Source: an uncultured Ruminococcus sp. (GTDB taxonomy: Bacteria; Bacillota; Clostridia; Oscillospirales; Ruminococcaceae). From it: a DNA stretch of 64,000 nt. The DNA is taken from NCBI GenBank assembly GCA_946413815.1, contig CAMKMD010000007.1, positions 28,969 to 92,968 of the forward strand. The letters run 5' to 3'. A program made the translations under genes and the position numbers. Position 1 is the stretch's first letter, and the number at the start of each line of letters is the position of its first letter. Shown here one piece after another: positions 25,375-34,437 of the stretch. The notes below the pieces were generated by a model. That model was not told the DNA's origin. It saw only the letters and a program-made list of their open reading frames with translations, and searched no databases.

Positions 25375-27801
25375 TCAGTTCACACCCGCATCCATTTTCT
25401 GTATCATTATTGCATCTCCTCCGGTGATGCCTGCCGTTCCGTCACAATCGGCATTCTTTATCCCCTGCTCAGACAGTGCATATTTCTCCGCATTGGCGAT
25501 ATACTGAAGCACCGCCACTGCATCTGAAACGGTTATCTTTCCGTCCTCGTTGGCATCTCCGGAGAGGCCTGCGGCAGGTGCAGCAGAGTTGAAATGCACC
25601 CTTGCATTCACGAACAGATCCTCATTGCCTTCCGGTGAGCTGTACTGTCTGATCTGATTCCACCGCTCCTCTGTGCCGCCGAAGTATACATCCGAAAGCT
25701 TGTCACAGTATTCAAAGGCACGGGGATAAATCGACCCCATTCCGGCAGGGATATAGATCTCACGCAGCTCATAGCACTTTGAGAAGGCATCGGAGCTGAT
25801 CTCGCTCACTCCCTCAGGTATTTTCACCGAGGTAAGACTTCTGCAGAACTGAAAGGCAGCAGGGCCTATTTCATATACTCCTGATGGTATCTCAAAATCA
25901 GAGAGGTTTCTGCATCCGTTAAATGCATTACTTTCAATTATCTTTACACTGTCAGGCAGCTTAACTCTTCTGAGTGCTTTGCAGTCCCGAAATATCGCAA
26001 TCTCTACACTATCTATCTCGCTGAGTATCTCCACCTCTTCAATGCTTTCATTCTCATTGAGCAGATTGAAGATATCCTTTAAGCCCCGGGGAATGGTAAG
26101 TTTTTTTATGGAGGTATTATCAAAAACCCCTCTGCCTATATCTGTCAGACTGTCGGGCAGAGTGATCTCTGTGAGGGCAGTTCCTTCGAAAGCACTTTCT
26201 CCTATCTTTTCAACTCCCTCAGCTATCACCGCATCAGTAAGCTGTCTGCACCTGAAAAAAGCATTCTCACCTATTTCAGTTACGCTCCCGGGTATCCTGA
26301 CCGAAGTAATGTCCGAATAGGCGAATACACCGTCGCCTATCTTTTTAACAGTATCAGGGATAACGATATCACCGGAATCAGCACTGCTTTCAACCAGCTC
26401 ACCGTCGATCACCACAAATCCGCCGATATCCCGGTTGCTTTCATACATTTTTGTACCGGTGAATATTCCGTTTCCAATATGCAATGCATACGCCGGCATT
26501 TTTATCTGAGCAAGTGAAGAGCAGTCAGCAAAGACTTCATCGCCGATGAATCTAACACTATCGGGGACGGTTATCTCCGTAAGGCCTGTGCAGCCTTTGA
26601 AAGCGCTGTCCTCTATCTTGGTTACGCTGTCCGGGATAGTGACAGATGTTATATCTTCGTTCATTGAAAAAGCGTATTCCCTTATGCAGGTTACCGGAAC
26701 TCCGTTTACCTCCGGCGGTATCACAATATCGCCCTTTGTTTCATCATATATCTGCCTGACCCAGGCTTCTGTACTCGTGACCGTGTATTCCAGTCCGTCT
26801 ATCCTGACTGTGAAGCAACCGTACTGCAGCATAGGTGTATCACCGAAAGTGATGTCATCAGTCCCGAAAACCGCTTCATTTCCCTCCATATCGCTGTAAT
26901 GCCTCAGAGAGTCCCACTGTATCTCAAATCCGTTGAAGTATACTTTCTTCAGATTAGTACAGCCGTCAAAAGCATTTGCATCAATTTTTTCAAGAGTGAA
27001 AGGGAGATGTATCTCAGTCAGTTCCTCACAGCCTGAATATGCTCCGCTTGCTATCCTTCTTACAGAATCATACGAAAGATCAGCCACACTCTCGCTTTTC
27101 TGTCCGGCAAGAAGTATATCATTCAGGATAACATGACCTGATTTTGTACTTTCCTCAAGCCACATCGTATCTTTAAAAGCATCCTGTCCGACAGAGATCA
27201 GCGTCTCCGGTTCGTCGATATATGCAAGATTTGTGCATCCTTCAAATGCTCTGTCACCTATGGTCTCAATACCATCAGGGAGCACTATTTCATCAAGGCT
27301 GATGCATCCGTAAAAGGCCTCCTCGCCTATTGCTTTTATTTCGCGGTAAACGCATTCAGGTATCTCCGCTTCCTTCAGGTTTTTACATCCTCTGAACATA
27401 CCTTCCGGCACCTCCGGGATATAGGGAGGAAGCTTCGCTGATACAAGTGCGGTACATCCGCTGAAGGCATCCTTTCCTATCTCCCTGATAAAGTCGCTCA
27501 TTTCGACAGATGTCAGAGAGGTGCATTCCTTGAACGCCTGATCAGCGATCCCTGTGATATCATAATAATCTGACAGTCGTTCCGGTATGATAAGCTCTCC
27601 CTCTGCATCTTTATCACAGCTTACTATAGTCGCATTTTCTCCGTTTATACGATAAGTCAGCACGCCCTCAGTGATCTCTTTGTCCTCAGCGGCCGAAGCA
27701 GTGATGACCTCAGCATCAGGAATACGGTTAAACACGGGAGCAGATGCCCAGGCTGAAAGCATCAGGGCAGCAGCCGCAGCAATGATCCTTTTTGTTTTCA
27801 T
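25375..27801 (-). CDS. Secreted BspA-type leucine-rich repeat protein with C-terminal dockerin
   Basis: An 808-residue protein with signal peptide (1-about 37). Residues about 50-740 are BspA/LRR_5 repeats with the repeated pattern IG-x-x-A-F-x-x-C-x-x-L-x-x-(V/I)-x-(I/L)-P. The last 65 residues are a type I dockerin: GDANEDGKITVSDAV and, after a linker, NADCDGTAGITGGDA, two calcium-binding F-hand loops. Dockerins attach enzymes or adhesins to cohesins of a scaffoldin, so this LRR protein is probably carried on a cellulosome-like complex and may bind host, partner cell or substrate. Its dockerin closely resembles that of the 51011 protein. Confidence 0.92.
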   Translation of the reverse strand: MKTKRIIAAAAALMLSAWASAPVFNRIPDAEVITASAAEDKEITEGVLTYRINGENATIVSCDKDAEGELIIPERLSDYYDITGIADQAFKECTSLTSVEMSDFIREIGKDAFSGCTALVSAKLPPYIPEVPEGMFRGCKNLKEAEIPECVYREIKAIGEEAFYGCISLDEIVLPDGIETIGDRAFEGCTNLAYIDEPETLISVGQDAFKDTMWLEESTKSGHVILNDILLAGQKSESVADLSYDSVRRIASGAYSGCEELTEIHLPFTLEKIDANAFDGCTNLKKVYFNGFEIQWDSLRHYSDMEGNEAVFGTDDITFGDTPMLQYGCFTVRIDGLEYTVTSTEAWVRQIYDETKGDIVIPPEVNGVPVTCIREYAFSMNEDITSVTIPDSVTKIEDSAFKGCTGLTEITVPDSVRFIGDEVFADCSSLAQIKMPAYALHIGNGIFTGTKMYESNRDIGGFVVIDGELVESSADSGDIVIPDTVKKIGDGVFAYSDITSVRIPGSVTEIGENAFFRCRQLTDAVIAEGVEKIGESAFEGTALTEITLPDSLTDIGRGVFDNTSIKKLTIPRGLKDIFNLLNENESIEEVEILSEIDSVEIAIFRDCKALRRVKLPDSVKIIESNAFNGCRNLSDFEIPSGVYEIGPAAFQFCRSLTSVKIPEGVSEISSDAFSKCYELREIYIPAGMGSIYPRAFEYCDKLSDVYFGGTEERWNQIRQYSSPEGNEDLFVNARVHFNSAAPAAGLSGDANEDGKITVSDAVAVLQYIANAEKYALSEQGIKNADCDGTAGITGGDAIMIQKMDAGVN

Positions 27802-27889
27802 GGTTTTCGATCTCCTTTATATAATGTCTTATGATCCTCTTACGTCCGGTACAACATAATCAATAATGCTGTATCATCCCTGTAACAGT

Positions 27890-27918
27890 ATTATACCACA
27901 TGAAACAGAAAATGTCAT
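27890..27918 (-). promoter_or_regulatory. Probable sigma-A promoter of the LRR-dockerin gene
   Basis: On the minus strand ATGACA, 17 bases, TATAAT with extended TGTGG. Confidence 0.6.
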
Positions 27919-28015
27919 TACAAAAACTGCTGATTTTATAAAAATGAACCGAATGATACTGGTGTTTTCAACAATATTCCCTCCTATGTTGATAAAAAGC
28001 TCTATATATGATGCA

Positions 28016-28074
28016 TTGAAAATGGAAAGCCATTATGGTATAATTCTATTTAGCAAACGTTAATTATAAATGTT
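28016..28074 (+). promoter_or_regulatory. Promoter and possible autoregulatory operator of the TetR gene
   Basis: TTGAAA, 17 bases, TATAAT (28016-28044). Just downstream, 28056-28074 holds an imperfect dyad built on AACGTTA and TAAATGTT, a plausible TetR operator. Confidence 0.55.
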
Positions 28075-28089
28075 ATAAGGAGTATTTCA

Positions 28090-28689
28090 ATGACTGCATC
28101 AGGTAACTCAACAAGAGAAAAGCTGCTCTCTGCCGCACTTGATCTGTTTTCCGTAAAGGGATATGAGGCCGCCACCGTCGATGAGATCGCCGGATCCGTC
28201 GGTATGAAGGGGCCGAACATATATAACTATTTCAAGGGCAAGAAAGGGCTTTTCATGGAGATATCCTCCATCTTTGAAACATCATACAAAGAACAGGTAA
28301 GACTTGAAGCTGATCCCTCCGAATTTATACGTGATGCGGAGGATCTTAAAAGGTTCAGCATGGATCAGCTGAAATACACCGTCAGCGATGACAATATCCG
28401 CAAGCTTAGAAGAATAGTCACAATAGAACAATTCGGCAACGAATATCTGAAAGCTCAGGCAACAGAGCATCAGTACACAAATATAATGAAGCTTTTTACC
28501 GGCATTATGGCAGGTCTTATAAAACAGGGCGCAATAAAGGAAGAAGACCCGGAGCAGCTCGCCCTGATGTTCGCCGCCCCCGTTTCCATGCTGATACAGC
28601 TCTATGACAGAGAGCCCGAAAGAAAGGAAGAGGTGCTGAAGAAAGCTGAGGCACATATCGACCTCTTTATACAGACTTATTTCATCTGA
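28090..28689 (+). CDS. TetR/AcrR-family transcriptional regulator
   Basis: A 199-residue regulator with an AGGAG site seven bases before the ATG. The N-terminal helix-turn-helix reads TVDEIAGSVGMKGPNIYNYF and is followed by the usual KKGLF turn. The C-terminal helical domain is of the common TetR_C type. The gene stands alone and converges on the ABC/kinase operon, from which it is separated by a bidirectional terminator, so its target is probably itself or a distant gene. Confidence 0.92.
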   Translation: MTASGNSTREKLLSAALDLFSVKGYEAATVDEIAGSVGMKGPNIYNYFKGKKGLFMEISSIFETSYKEQVRLEADPSEFIRDAEDLKRFSMDQLKYTVSDDNIRKLRRIVTIEQFGNEYLKAQATEHQYTNIMKLFTGIMAGLIKQGAIKEEDPEQLALMFAAPVSMLIQLYDREPERKEEVLKKAEAHIDLFIQTYFI

Positions 28690-28690
28690 G

Positions 28691-28729
28691 AAAAAATGAC
28701 CGGCTGTTTTTTGCAGCCGGTCTGTTTTA
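28691..28729. terminator. Bidirectional intrinsic terminator
   Basis: GACCGGCTG (28698-28706) pairs with CAGCCGGTC (28714-28722), with A and T runs outside. It overlaps the last codon region of the kinase gene. Confidence 0.85.
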
Positions 28730-29593
28730 TATCTTTATGCGTATGATGAGCCTCTCACCTGCAAGCTCTGCCGAGATAGTACCGTTCATCCGGTCTATGA
28801 ATGTCCTTGCTATAGACAGACCAAGGCCTGTGGAATTCCGTGCAGCCTGTACTGTATAGAAGCGGTCGAACAATCTTTCGACCTGCACCTTTGTAAGCCC
28901 CTCTGCGGTGTTCGAGAATACTATCTCGCCCTCCGGTGAAAGGCTTATGAAGAGATCGCCGTCGCTGTATTTGAGAGCATTGTTCATAAGGTTATTGAAC
29001 ACTCTTTCAAGAGCGCTGCGGTTGACATTGCGGATGACCTTTTCCTCCGTCAGCTCGATCTCAGGCGTTATGCCCTTTTCCGTCAATGCCGCATAGTAGC
29101 CCATGATGCAGTCCTCGAGCACCTGATTGACGTTCAGTTCCTCAGTTTCGTTATCCTCACCGGAAGACAGTATGACGGAATATCGGAAAAGCTCCTCAGT
29201 GAGCTGCTTCATCAGCTCCGTTCTTCCGCCGATTATATCGAGGTATTTCTCCAACTTCTCGGATTTCTCCTCCTTCTTCATTACCTCAAGATAGCCGCAG
29301 ATAGCCGTCAGAGGTGTACGCAGGTCGTGGGAGATATTCGTGATAGCGGCCTTTAGCTCAGCATCTCCGCTGACATAGCGGTTATGCTCTGCACGGAGCT
29401 TTTTCAGCTGAGTATTGATATCCGAAGCAAGGCGGCGCATATCCCTGTCCCGGGTATGCACAAGGATAACACCGTTGGTGTCATCATCGAGCCTTTCTGA
29501 AAACTGCCTGGTCACGGACCTTGCCGCCCTTTTAAGTATCACTATCTTTATCACAAGCGCCGCTATAATAACGGCAAGCAGAGCATAGACCAT
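28727..29593 (-). CDS. Sensor histidine kinase with a single membrane helix
   Basis: A 288-residue kinase. One N-terminal helix (3-20) and no external domain, then a HAMP-like linker, the phosphoacceptor H89 in NISHDLRTP and the ATPase domain with NNLMNNALKYS and GLGLSIARTF. It is the last gene of the ABC operon. Kinases of this intramembrane type work with peptide antibiotic resistance transporters (bacitracin, lantibiotics) in Firmicutes, where the transporter or the membrane damage is sensed. Its partner is most likely the response regulator at 32698. Confidence 0.92.
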   Translation of the reverse strand: MVYALLAVIIAALVIKIVILKRAARSVTRQFSERLDDDTNGVILVHTRDRDMRRLASDINTQLKKLRAEHNRYVSGDAELKAAITNISHDLRTPLTAICGYLEVMKKEEKSEKLEKYLDIIGGRTELMKQLTEELFRYSVILSSGEDNETEELNVNQVLEDCIMGYYAALTEKGITPEIELTEEKVIRNVNRSALERVFNNLMNNALKYSDGDLFISLSPEGEIVFSNTAEGLTKVQVERLFDRFYTVQAARNSTGLGLSIARTFIDRMNGTISAELAGERLIIRIKI

Positions 29594-29663
29594 AATGAAC
29601 CTCCCTTATCTGAAAACGAAAATCAGACCATGGCCCTGATATGCGGGCCATGATCGTTTTCCT

Positions 29664-30410
29664 TCACTTTATATCCTTTTTCTGTAATATGTTCAGTCCC
29701 AGAGCTGTCACTGCGATAAGAATGAACACTGAGAAACACATCATCGTTACTGTGGACATCATAAGCTCGCCTTCTCCTATGAGTGAGGACATCAGCCACT
29801 GTCCGAGGGGGAAGAGATTCAGTAGGAATCTCAGCACCTGAAAACTCGTTCCCTCTGCTACAGTCATAAAACCCTGCAGTGCAAGTGCTATCATGAATCC
29901 GATCTGGAAAAGGCTGAACTGGATCACGATGGATGCACGCTGATTTGTAAAGCTCATGCTGAGCATAACAAGGAAGGCAAGGTTTGCAAGATTGTAGAGG
30001 AACAGCTTTACAGTGCTTATTACTATAAAGCCTGCATCCGGCAGAGTGTTTGCTCCCATAAGGCCTCCCGCGAGCCATGCAACTGTCATGACTGCGAGCG
30101 CAGCCGTCATTGTCAGCAGTGAGGCTGCATATATCTCCGTGCGGGTATTACCTGCTGCGATCTTGTTCCTTATCGTACCGTCACTGTACTCTATACCCAG
30201 GAAGAAGGGAGTGAACAGCGCAAAGAAGGCAGGGATGCCGAGGCTGACAGAGAGCGTATAATCGAAGTCTGTCTCATACATCCCGAAGTGATGAATAGTC
30301 ACGCCGTTTGCTGTAAAGTAGTATGTTATGATGAAGGCAAGAATCGTTCCGCCGATAAAGAACTTATGTCTGAACATTCTTGCGCAGTAAGCTCTGAAAA
30401 GATTAGTCAT
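29664..30410 (-). CDS. ABC-2 type permease subunit
   Basis: A 248-residue integral membrane protein with six predicted helices and the typical start TNLFRAYCARMFRHKFFIGG. The conserved IEYSDGTIRNKIAAGNTR cytoplasmic loop is the signature of the lantibiotic immunity/bacitracin ABC-2 permeases (LanE/LanG, BcrB-like). It lies nine bases after the sister permease, which shares the loop (QDYDEKTMNNRIMAGHSR), so the two form a heterodimer. Confidence 0.9.
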   Translation of the reverse strand: MTNLFRAYCARMFRHKFFIGGTILAFIITYYFTANGVTIHHFGMYETDFDYTLSVSLGIPAFFALFTPFFLGIEYSDGTIRNKIAAGNTRTEIYAASLLTMTAALAVMTVAWLAGGLMGANTLPDAGFIVISTVKLFLYNLANLAFLVMLSMSFTNQRASIVIQFSLFQIGFMIALALQGFMTVAEGTSFQVLRFLLNLFPLGQWLMSSLIGEGELMMSTVTMMCFSVFILIAVTALGLNILQKKDIK

Positions 30411-30419
30411 TTCTATCCC

Positions 30420-31208
30420 TCACTTTATATCCTTTCTTCTGAACACGAACATTCCGGCAGCAGTGAAAAATACAACAGCAGCCAGATCGGTGCAGATCAT
30501 CCTTCCGCTCTTTTCCGGTACGCCGCCGCCAAGCAGCATATCCGACTGACTTGCAGGCAGGGACCAGAACATGATATCCTTGGCGGAATTCTCCCCTACC
30601 AGCTCTGTAACGGCTATGTTCTCCTGCTGAGCCTTTGTTCTCAGCTTGCATACATTGTCGAACACAGCATTGCCTGCAATGAATAACGCAAGGGCAACTA
30701 CCATGGAAACGTCCAGGGCATAGTTCTTTGAGCTTATCACTGTAGTTATCAGCTGTGCAATGGCAGTATATGCCGCCATGATGCACACTACGAAGAACTG
30801 ATCGACAGCGAAGCTCAGAACAGTCTCTCTGTACATACCGAAGAGCGGTATTGCGACCGCCGAGCCTGCGATAACTGCAACAGCCTGCATGAAGACAGCA
30901 CCTGTAAGAGTTACGATATAGTCAGCAAGATAGATGGAAGCGCGTGAGTGCCCTGCCATTATCCTGTTGTTCATGGTCTTCTCATCATAGTCCTGACCGA
31001 TGAAGAGCGGCACAAAGGCGCCGATGATGATCCATATTACGGAAAGGCCTGAATTGTATACTCCGTCGAGAGGCTCCCTCGGAGTGTTCTTGTCAGCATA
31101 GCTGAGAAGAGTCGACATCACAGGCATGAACGCCATTATCACTGTTGCGATGCGGAATGCAAGATTCCTGAAAAGCCTTGAAAAACCGGCTGATAACAGA
31201 CTGATCAT
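30420..31208 (-). CDS. ABC-2 type permease subunit
   Basis: A 262-residue membrane protein with six predicted helices, paralogous to the downstream permease. It begins ISLLSAGFSRLFRNLAFRI and carries the loop DEKTMNNRIMAGHSRASIY. The start overlaps the ATPase stop by four bases, so it is translationally coupled. With the ATPase and the second permease it gives the ATPase-permease-permease set known from lantibiotic self-protection and peptide resistance. Confidence 0.9.
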   Translation of the reverse strand: MISLLSAGFSRLFRNLAFRIATVIMAFMPVMSTLLSYADKNTPREPLDGVYNSGLSVIWIIIGAFVPLFIGQDYDEKTMNNRIMAGHSRASIYLADYIVTLTGAVFMQAVAVIAGSAVAIPLFGMYRETVLSFAVDQFFVVCIMAAYTAIAQLITTVISSKNYALDVSMVVALALFIAGNAVFDNVCKLRTKAQQENIAVTELVGENSAKDIMFWSLPASQSDMLLGGGVPEKSGRMICTDLAAVVFFTAAGMFVFRRKDIK

Positions 31209-32116
31209 TTCTCACCACCGCCTACCAGTGAAATATAGAAGCTCTCAAGGCTCTCGTCCTTTTCCTCCATAGTAACGATCTCGCAGCCCTGCTCAGAAAG
31301 CTTCAGAGCGATCTGTGTGAAGTTGAGCTTTGCAAATACATCGGCAGTCTGGCTGTCGAGTATCTTGTATTCTATGTTCATTTCGTCAAGCGCTCTTGAA
31401 AGCACTCCGGTATCTGTAACTGTCATCCGCACGCTCTTGCGGCAGGCGTTTTCCAGTTCCTCGGCGCTCATCTCACGTATCATCTTTCCGCCGTCGATAA
31501 AGCCGTAGTGTGTGGCGAGCTTGGAAAGCTCCTCAAGGATGTGGCTTGAAATGAGTATGGTGATGTTTCTCTCGTGGTTGAGTTTGAGTATGAGCTCACG
31601 GATATCTATGATACCCTGGGGGTCCAGTCCGTTCACAGGCTCATCGAGGACGATGAAATCGGGATTGCCGCAGAGTGCAACTGCAATGCCGAGACGCTGT
31701 CTCATGCCGAGAGAGAAATGCTTTGCCTTCTTGCGTCCGGTATCTGCAAGACCTACCAGTTCAAGCAGCTCGTCGATGCCCTTAAAATCCGGCATACCGA
31801 GAACACGGTACTGCTGCCTGAGATTGTCCTTAGCGCTGAGGTCGAGGTAGATAGCCGGAGTTTCAACAACTGCTCCCATTCTCTTTCTTGAATCGTTTAT
31901 CTTCTTGTCGGTGTTCTTCTCACCGTATATCTCGAATTCTCCTGAGGTCGGCATCTGCAGGCCGGTAATAAGCCTTATGAGTGTGGTCTTTCCGGCGCCG
32001 TTCCTTCCGACAAAGCCGTATATCGATCCCTTGGGGATGCTCATTGTGAGTCCGCTGAGTGCTGTGAAACCTCTGTATTTCTTGACAAGATCCTTAGTTC
32101 TGAGTACGAATTCCAT
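31205..32116 (-). CDS. ABC transporter ATPase, BcrA/lantibiotic-immunity type
   Basis: A 303-residue ATPase, longer than simple NBDs because of the C-terminal extension typical of the BcrA/NatA group. Walker A is GRNGAGKTT (37-45), the signature is FSLGMRQRLGIA, Walker B is FIVLDEPVNGLDP and the switch is SSHILEEL. Together with two ABC-2 permeases it likely removes peptide antibiotics from the membrane. Operon order: small membrane protein, this ATPase, two permeases, kinase. Confidence 0.93.
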   Translation of the reverse strand: MEFVLRTKDLVKKYRGFTALSGLTMSIPKGSIYGFVGRNGAGKTTLIRLITGLQMPTSGEFEIYGEKNTDKKINDSRKRMGAVVETPAIYLDLSAKDNLRQQYRVLGMPDFKGIDELLELVGLADTGRKKAKHFSLGMRQRLGIAVALCGNPDFIVLDEPVNGLDPQGIIDIRELILKLNHERNITILISSHILEELSKLATHYGFIDGGKMIREMSAEELENACRKSVRMTVTDTGVLSRALDEMNIEYKILDSQTADVFAKLNFTQIALKLSEQGCEIVTMEEKDESLESFYISLVGGGEK

Positions 32117-32145
32117 ATTTATGACCTCTCTGACTTTTATTTAAT

Positions 32146-32526
32146 TCAGCCGATGACTGTTTCTTTTTCGCTTCTTCTTTCAGCTGCGAACATTATCAGC
32201 TGTGCCACTGCCATAACCCCTATCGCTGCATTTAATACAGCTGCGGAATACCTGATATTGAGTATCCAGATCCCAACCTGTGAGATAACGAATACTGCTG
32301 CGATAACTGCTGCTGCCAGTGCTGCAACCATTGCCGCTTTCTGATGCTTTTCACTCAGCATCTCCTTGCCGGGCATCAGGAGCAGCAGGAATAATAATCC
32401 GGGATACCATTTATCCTCGTGTGCCGCAGAAGTGTATAAAGCGTACGCCGTGAAAAACGAGCCAAAGGCAAGAAGTATGTTGAGTATAACGTATCCTATC
32501 CTTGTTTCTGCAATGTTCTTTTTCAT
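32146..32526 (-). CDS. Small four-helix membrane protein, unknown
   Basis: A 126-residue very hydrophobic protein with about four membrane helices and a strong GGAGG site. It is the first gene after the repeat-containing promoter and ends 29 bases before the ATPase start, so it belongs to the ABC operon. No family is recognised; it may be an accessory part of the transporter or sensor. Confidence 0.8.
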   Translation of the reverse strand: MKKNIAETRIGYVILNILLAFGSFFTAYALYTSAAHEDKWYPGLLFLLLLMPGKEMLSEKHQKAAMVAALAAAVIAAVFVISQVGIWILNIRYSAAVLNAAIGVMAVAQLIMFAAERRSEKETVIG

Positions 32527-32591
32527 GATGATTACCTCCGTGTTATCATATCTTTTCTTCGGAAGGACTCTCTGTCCCTCTTTCTGTAATC

Positions 32592-32647
32592 ATTATAGCA
32601 CGGGATAGTCAAGAAAGCGGCCAAGAAAAGGTCAAGATAAGGTCAAG
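32592..32647 (-). promoter_or_regulatory. Promoter with four tandem direct repeats for the ABC/kinase operon
   Basis: On the minus strand four copies of CTTGACC-like heptamers (plus-strand positions 32641-32647, 32630-32636, 32619-32625, 32607-32613) are spaced 11, 11 and 12 bases, and TATAAT follows at 32597-32592. No normal -35 box lies 17 bases upstream. Tandem 11-base repeats are the binding pattern of OmpR-type regulators; the regulator gene at 32698 is adjacent. Confidence 0.7.
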
Positions 32648-32697
32648 ATTCTGTTTTTTTCTGTACTTTTCAAAAAATCCCTGTATACAGCCGTTTC

Positions 32698-33366
32698 TCA
32701 CAGGTTTGACCTCATTTTGAAGCCGATGCCGTATACTGCCTCTATATAGTCCTTGCCGCTGACGGCCTCCAGCTTCTTTCTCATATTGCTGATATGCTGC
32801 TTCAGGGAGCGCTCTGTGCAGTCCGGAGTATCAAGGCTTATCCTGTCGAGTATGGTAGTCCTTCCCACAGGAGAATTAGGAGTCTGCATCAGGAGTTTCA
32901 GTATAGCACATTCGGTGCGGGTGAGCCTAACCTCTCCCCCGCTGGTCTCAGCTGTGAGGGAGTCACAGTGAAGTGTAAGGTCCTCAAACGAAAGACTGCT
33001 GCTGTCGCCGCTTGCCTGTGCCTTTCTCAGCTGTACGGCGATACGTGCCACCAGCTCTGCTATATTGAAGGGCTTTGTCACGTAGTCCGAAGCGCCTGCC
33101 ATGAGAAGCCCGACCTTGTCGCTCACATCCACCTTGGCGCTGACAACTATGACAGGGATATTCTTTATCTGCGGTAGAAGCTCCTCTCCGCTGAGTCCCG
33201 GAAGCATAAGATCGAGCAGCACCAGATCAGGCTTGCCCTGTCCGAGGACAAGAAGCGCCTCAGTGCCGGAATAAGCCCGCATGACACCGTATCCCTCCGC
33301 TTTGAGAGCCTCTTCAAGCATATTACCTATATATATATCATCATCAACTATTAGTATGTTCTGCAT
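32698..33366 (-). CDS. OmpR-family response regulator
   Basis: A 222-residue regulator with D8/D9, phosphoacceptor D52 (LLDLMLPG) and K98 (VTKPF), then a winged-helix domain with SLKQHISNMRKKLEAVSG. It starts only 21 bases after the aldo/keto reductase stop with a GAAAGGA site, so it may be read from the long upstream operon, while the genes it should control have their own repeat-bearing promoter. Its partner kinase is most likely the one at 28727. Confidence 0.93.
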   Translation of the reverse strand: MQNILIVDDDIYIGNMLEEALKAEGYGVMRAYSGTEALLVLGQGKPDLVLLDLMLPGLSGEELLPQIKNIPVIVVSAKVDVSDKVGLLMAGASDYVTKPFNIAELVARIAVQLRKAQASGDSSSLSFEDLTLHCDSLTAETSGGEVRLTRTECAILKLLMQTPNSPVGRTTILDRISLDTPDCTERSLKQHISNMRKKLEAVSGKDYIEAVYGIGFKMRSNL

Positions 33367-33387
33367 CTGTGTATAATCCTTTCAGTA

Positions 33388-34437
33388 TCAGAGTGTCATT
33401 TCATAAATCATCCCGATAAGCTCGGGTATCATAAGTCCACGGGGGCAGTCCTTCATGCACTGCCTCTCAGTGCAGCTCCTGCACTTCATGAATACCTCTT
33501 CTATATTCATCCTGAGCTTTTTCATTGCCCAGTAATGCTTGCCGAGATGATAGTAATTGTACTGTCTCAGCATGATATGCACCTCATAACCATGCGGGCA
33601 TACACACCTCTGACATCTTGTGCAGCCTATGGGAGAAAAATGCTCCGAGAGCCGCCTGGTGACTTCCTCAAAGGCATACTCCCTCTGCGGCATATCCTCC
33701 TTCATGGCCGCCTCTGCCTGCCCAACCGTGCCGATGCCGATGAGCGCACAGGAAAAGGGCCAGTGTAGAATACCGCCTATGAGCTCAGAGGGCGTGAACA
33801 CACTGAGCAGACAGCCCGCCGCATAGACCTTGTTGAGGATGATTCCCTTGCTGCGGAAAACATCGTTTCCGGCGATGCGGTCCATTATCCCTCTTTCAAG
33901 AATGTTTCCGCTGGTCTGTATAACATCGACCCTGCTGTCCCCTGCCGCCCGCTCTGCCACGCTGTAGTAGTGCGTTGCGATGCCGGTATACTTTATCTTT
34001 CCGGCCTTTTTAAGGTCATAGAGAGCGTCCAGCGCACCATATCTGCTGAATGTTTCCTCCTGATTCTTCTCGTCCACCTGATGAACGAAGTAAATATCCG
34101 GGTCAGTGCCGAGGTTCTCGGCGGAACGTGCGACCTCACGGAACATATCATTGCCGTCCATGAACCTCGCCTTGTCCGAAATGATGATATTCTCCCTGCC
34201 GACTCTTTCCGCAAATACTCCCAGCTTGTATTCGGCATCGCCGTATTCCTCTGGTATCGCCGTATCATAGAGGTTGCAGCCCATCCTGTAGGCCTGCATC
34301 ATGATATCCACAGCCTCCTCAAGCTCCGGACTGCAGTAGTCCGGCAGCACAGGGACATTTCCGCTGAGTATGGGTATCGTGCCGAAGCCTGTCTCCGATA
34401 CCGTAAGTCCTGTATTTCCGAGTTCCCTGTATCTCAT
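33388..34437 (-). CDS. Aldo/keto reductase with C-terminal iron-sulfur (ferredoxin-like) domain
   Basis: A 349-residue protein. The N-terminal TIM barrel has the AKR start RELGNTGLTVSETGFGTIPI, the DTA motif and KAGKIKYTGIATH. The last 90 residues hold two cysteine clusters, CTRCQRC(x)CPHG and CRSC...CMKDCPRG, which would bind [4Fe-4S] clusters. This fusion is common in anaerobes and suggests electron transfer between a ferredoxin-type path and a small carbonyl substrate, but the substrate is unknown. The start overlaps the LRR gene stop by four bases. Confidence 0.9.
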   Translation of the reverse strand: MRYRELGNTGLTVSETGFGTIPILSGNVPVLPDYCSPELEEAVDIMMQAYRMGCNLYDTAIPEEYGDAEYKLGVFAERVGRENIIISDKARFMDGNDMFREVARSAENLGTDPDIYFVHQVDEKNQEETFSRYGALDALYDLKKAGKIKYTGIATHYYSVAERAAGDSRVDVIQTSGNILERGIMDRIAGNDVFRSKGIILNKVYAAGCLLSVFTPSELIGGILHWPFSCALIGIGTVGQAEAAMKEDMPQREYAFEEVTRRLSEHFSPIGCTRCQRCVCPHGYEVHIMLRQYNYYHLGKHYWAMKKLRMNIEEVFMKCRSCTERQCMKDCPRGLMIPELIGMIYEMTL

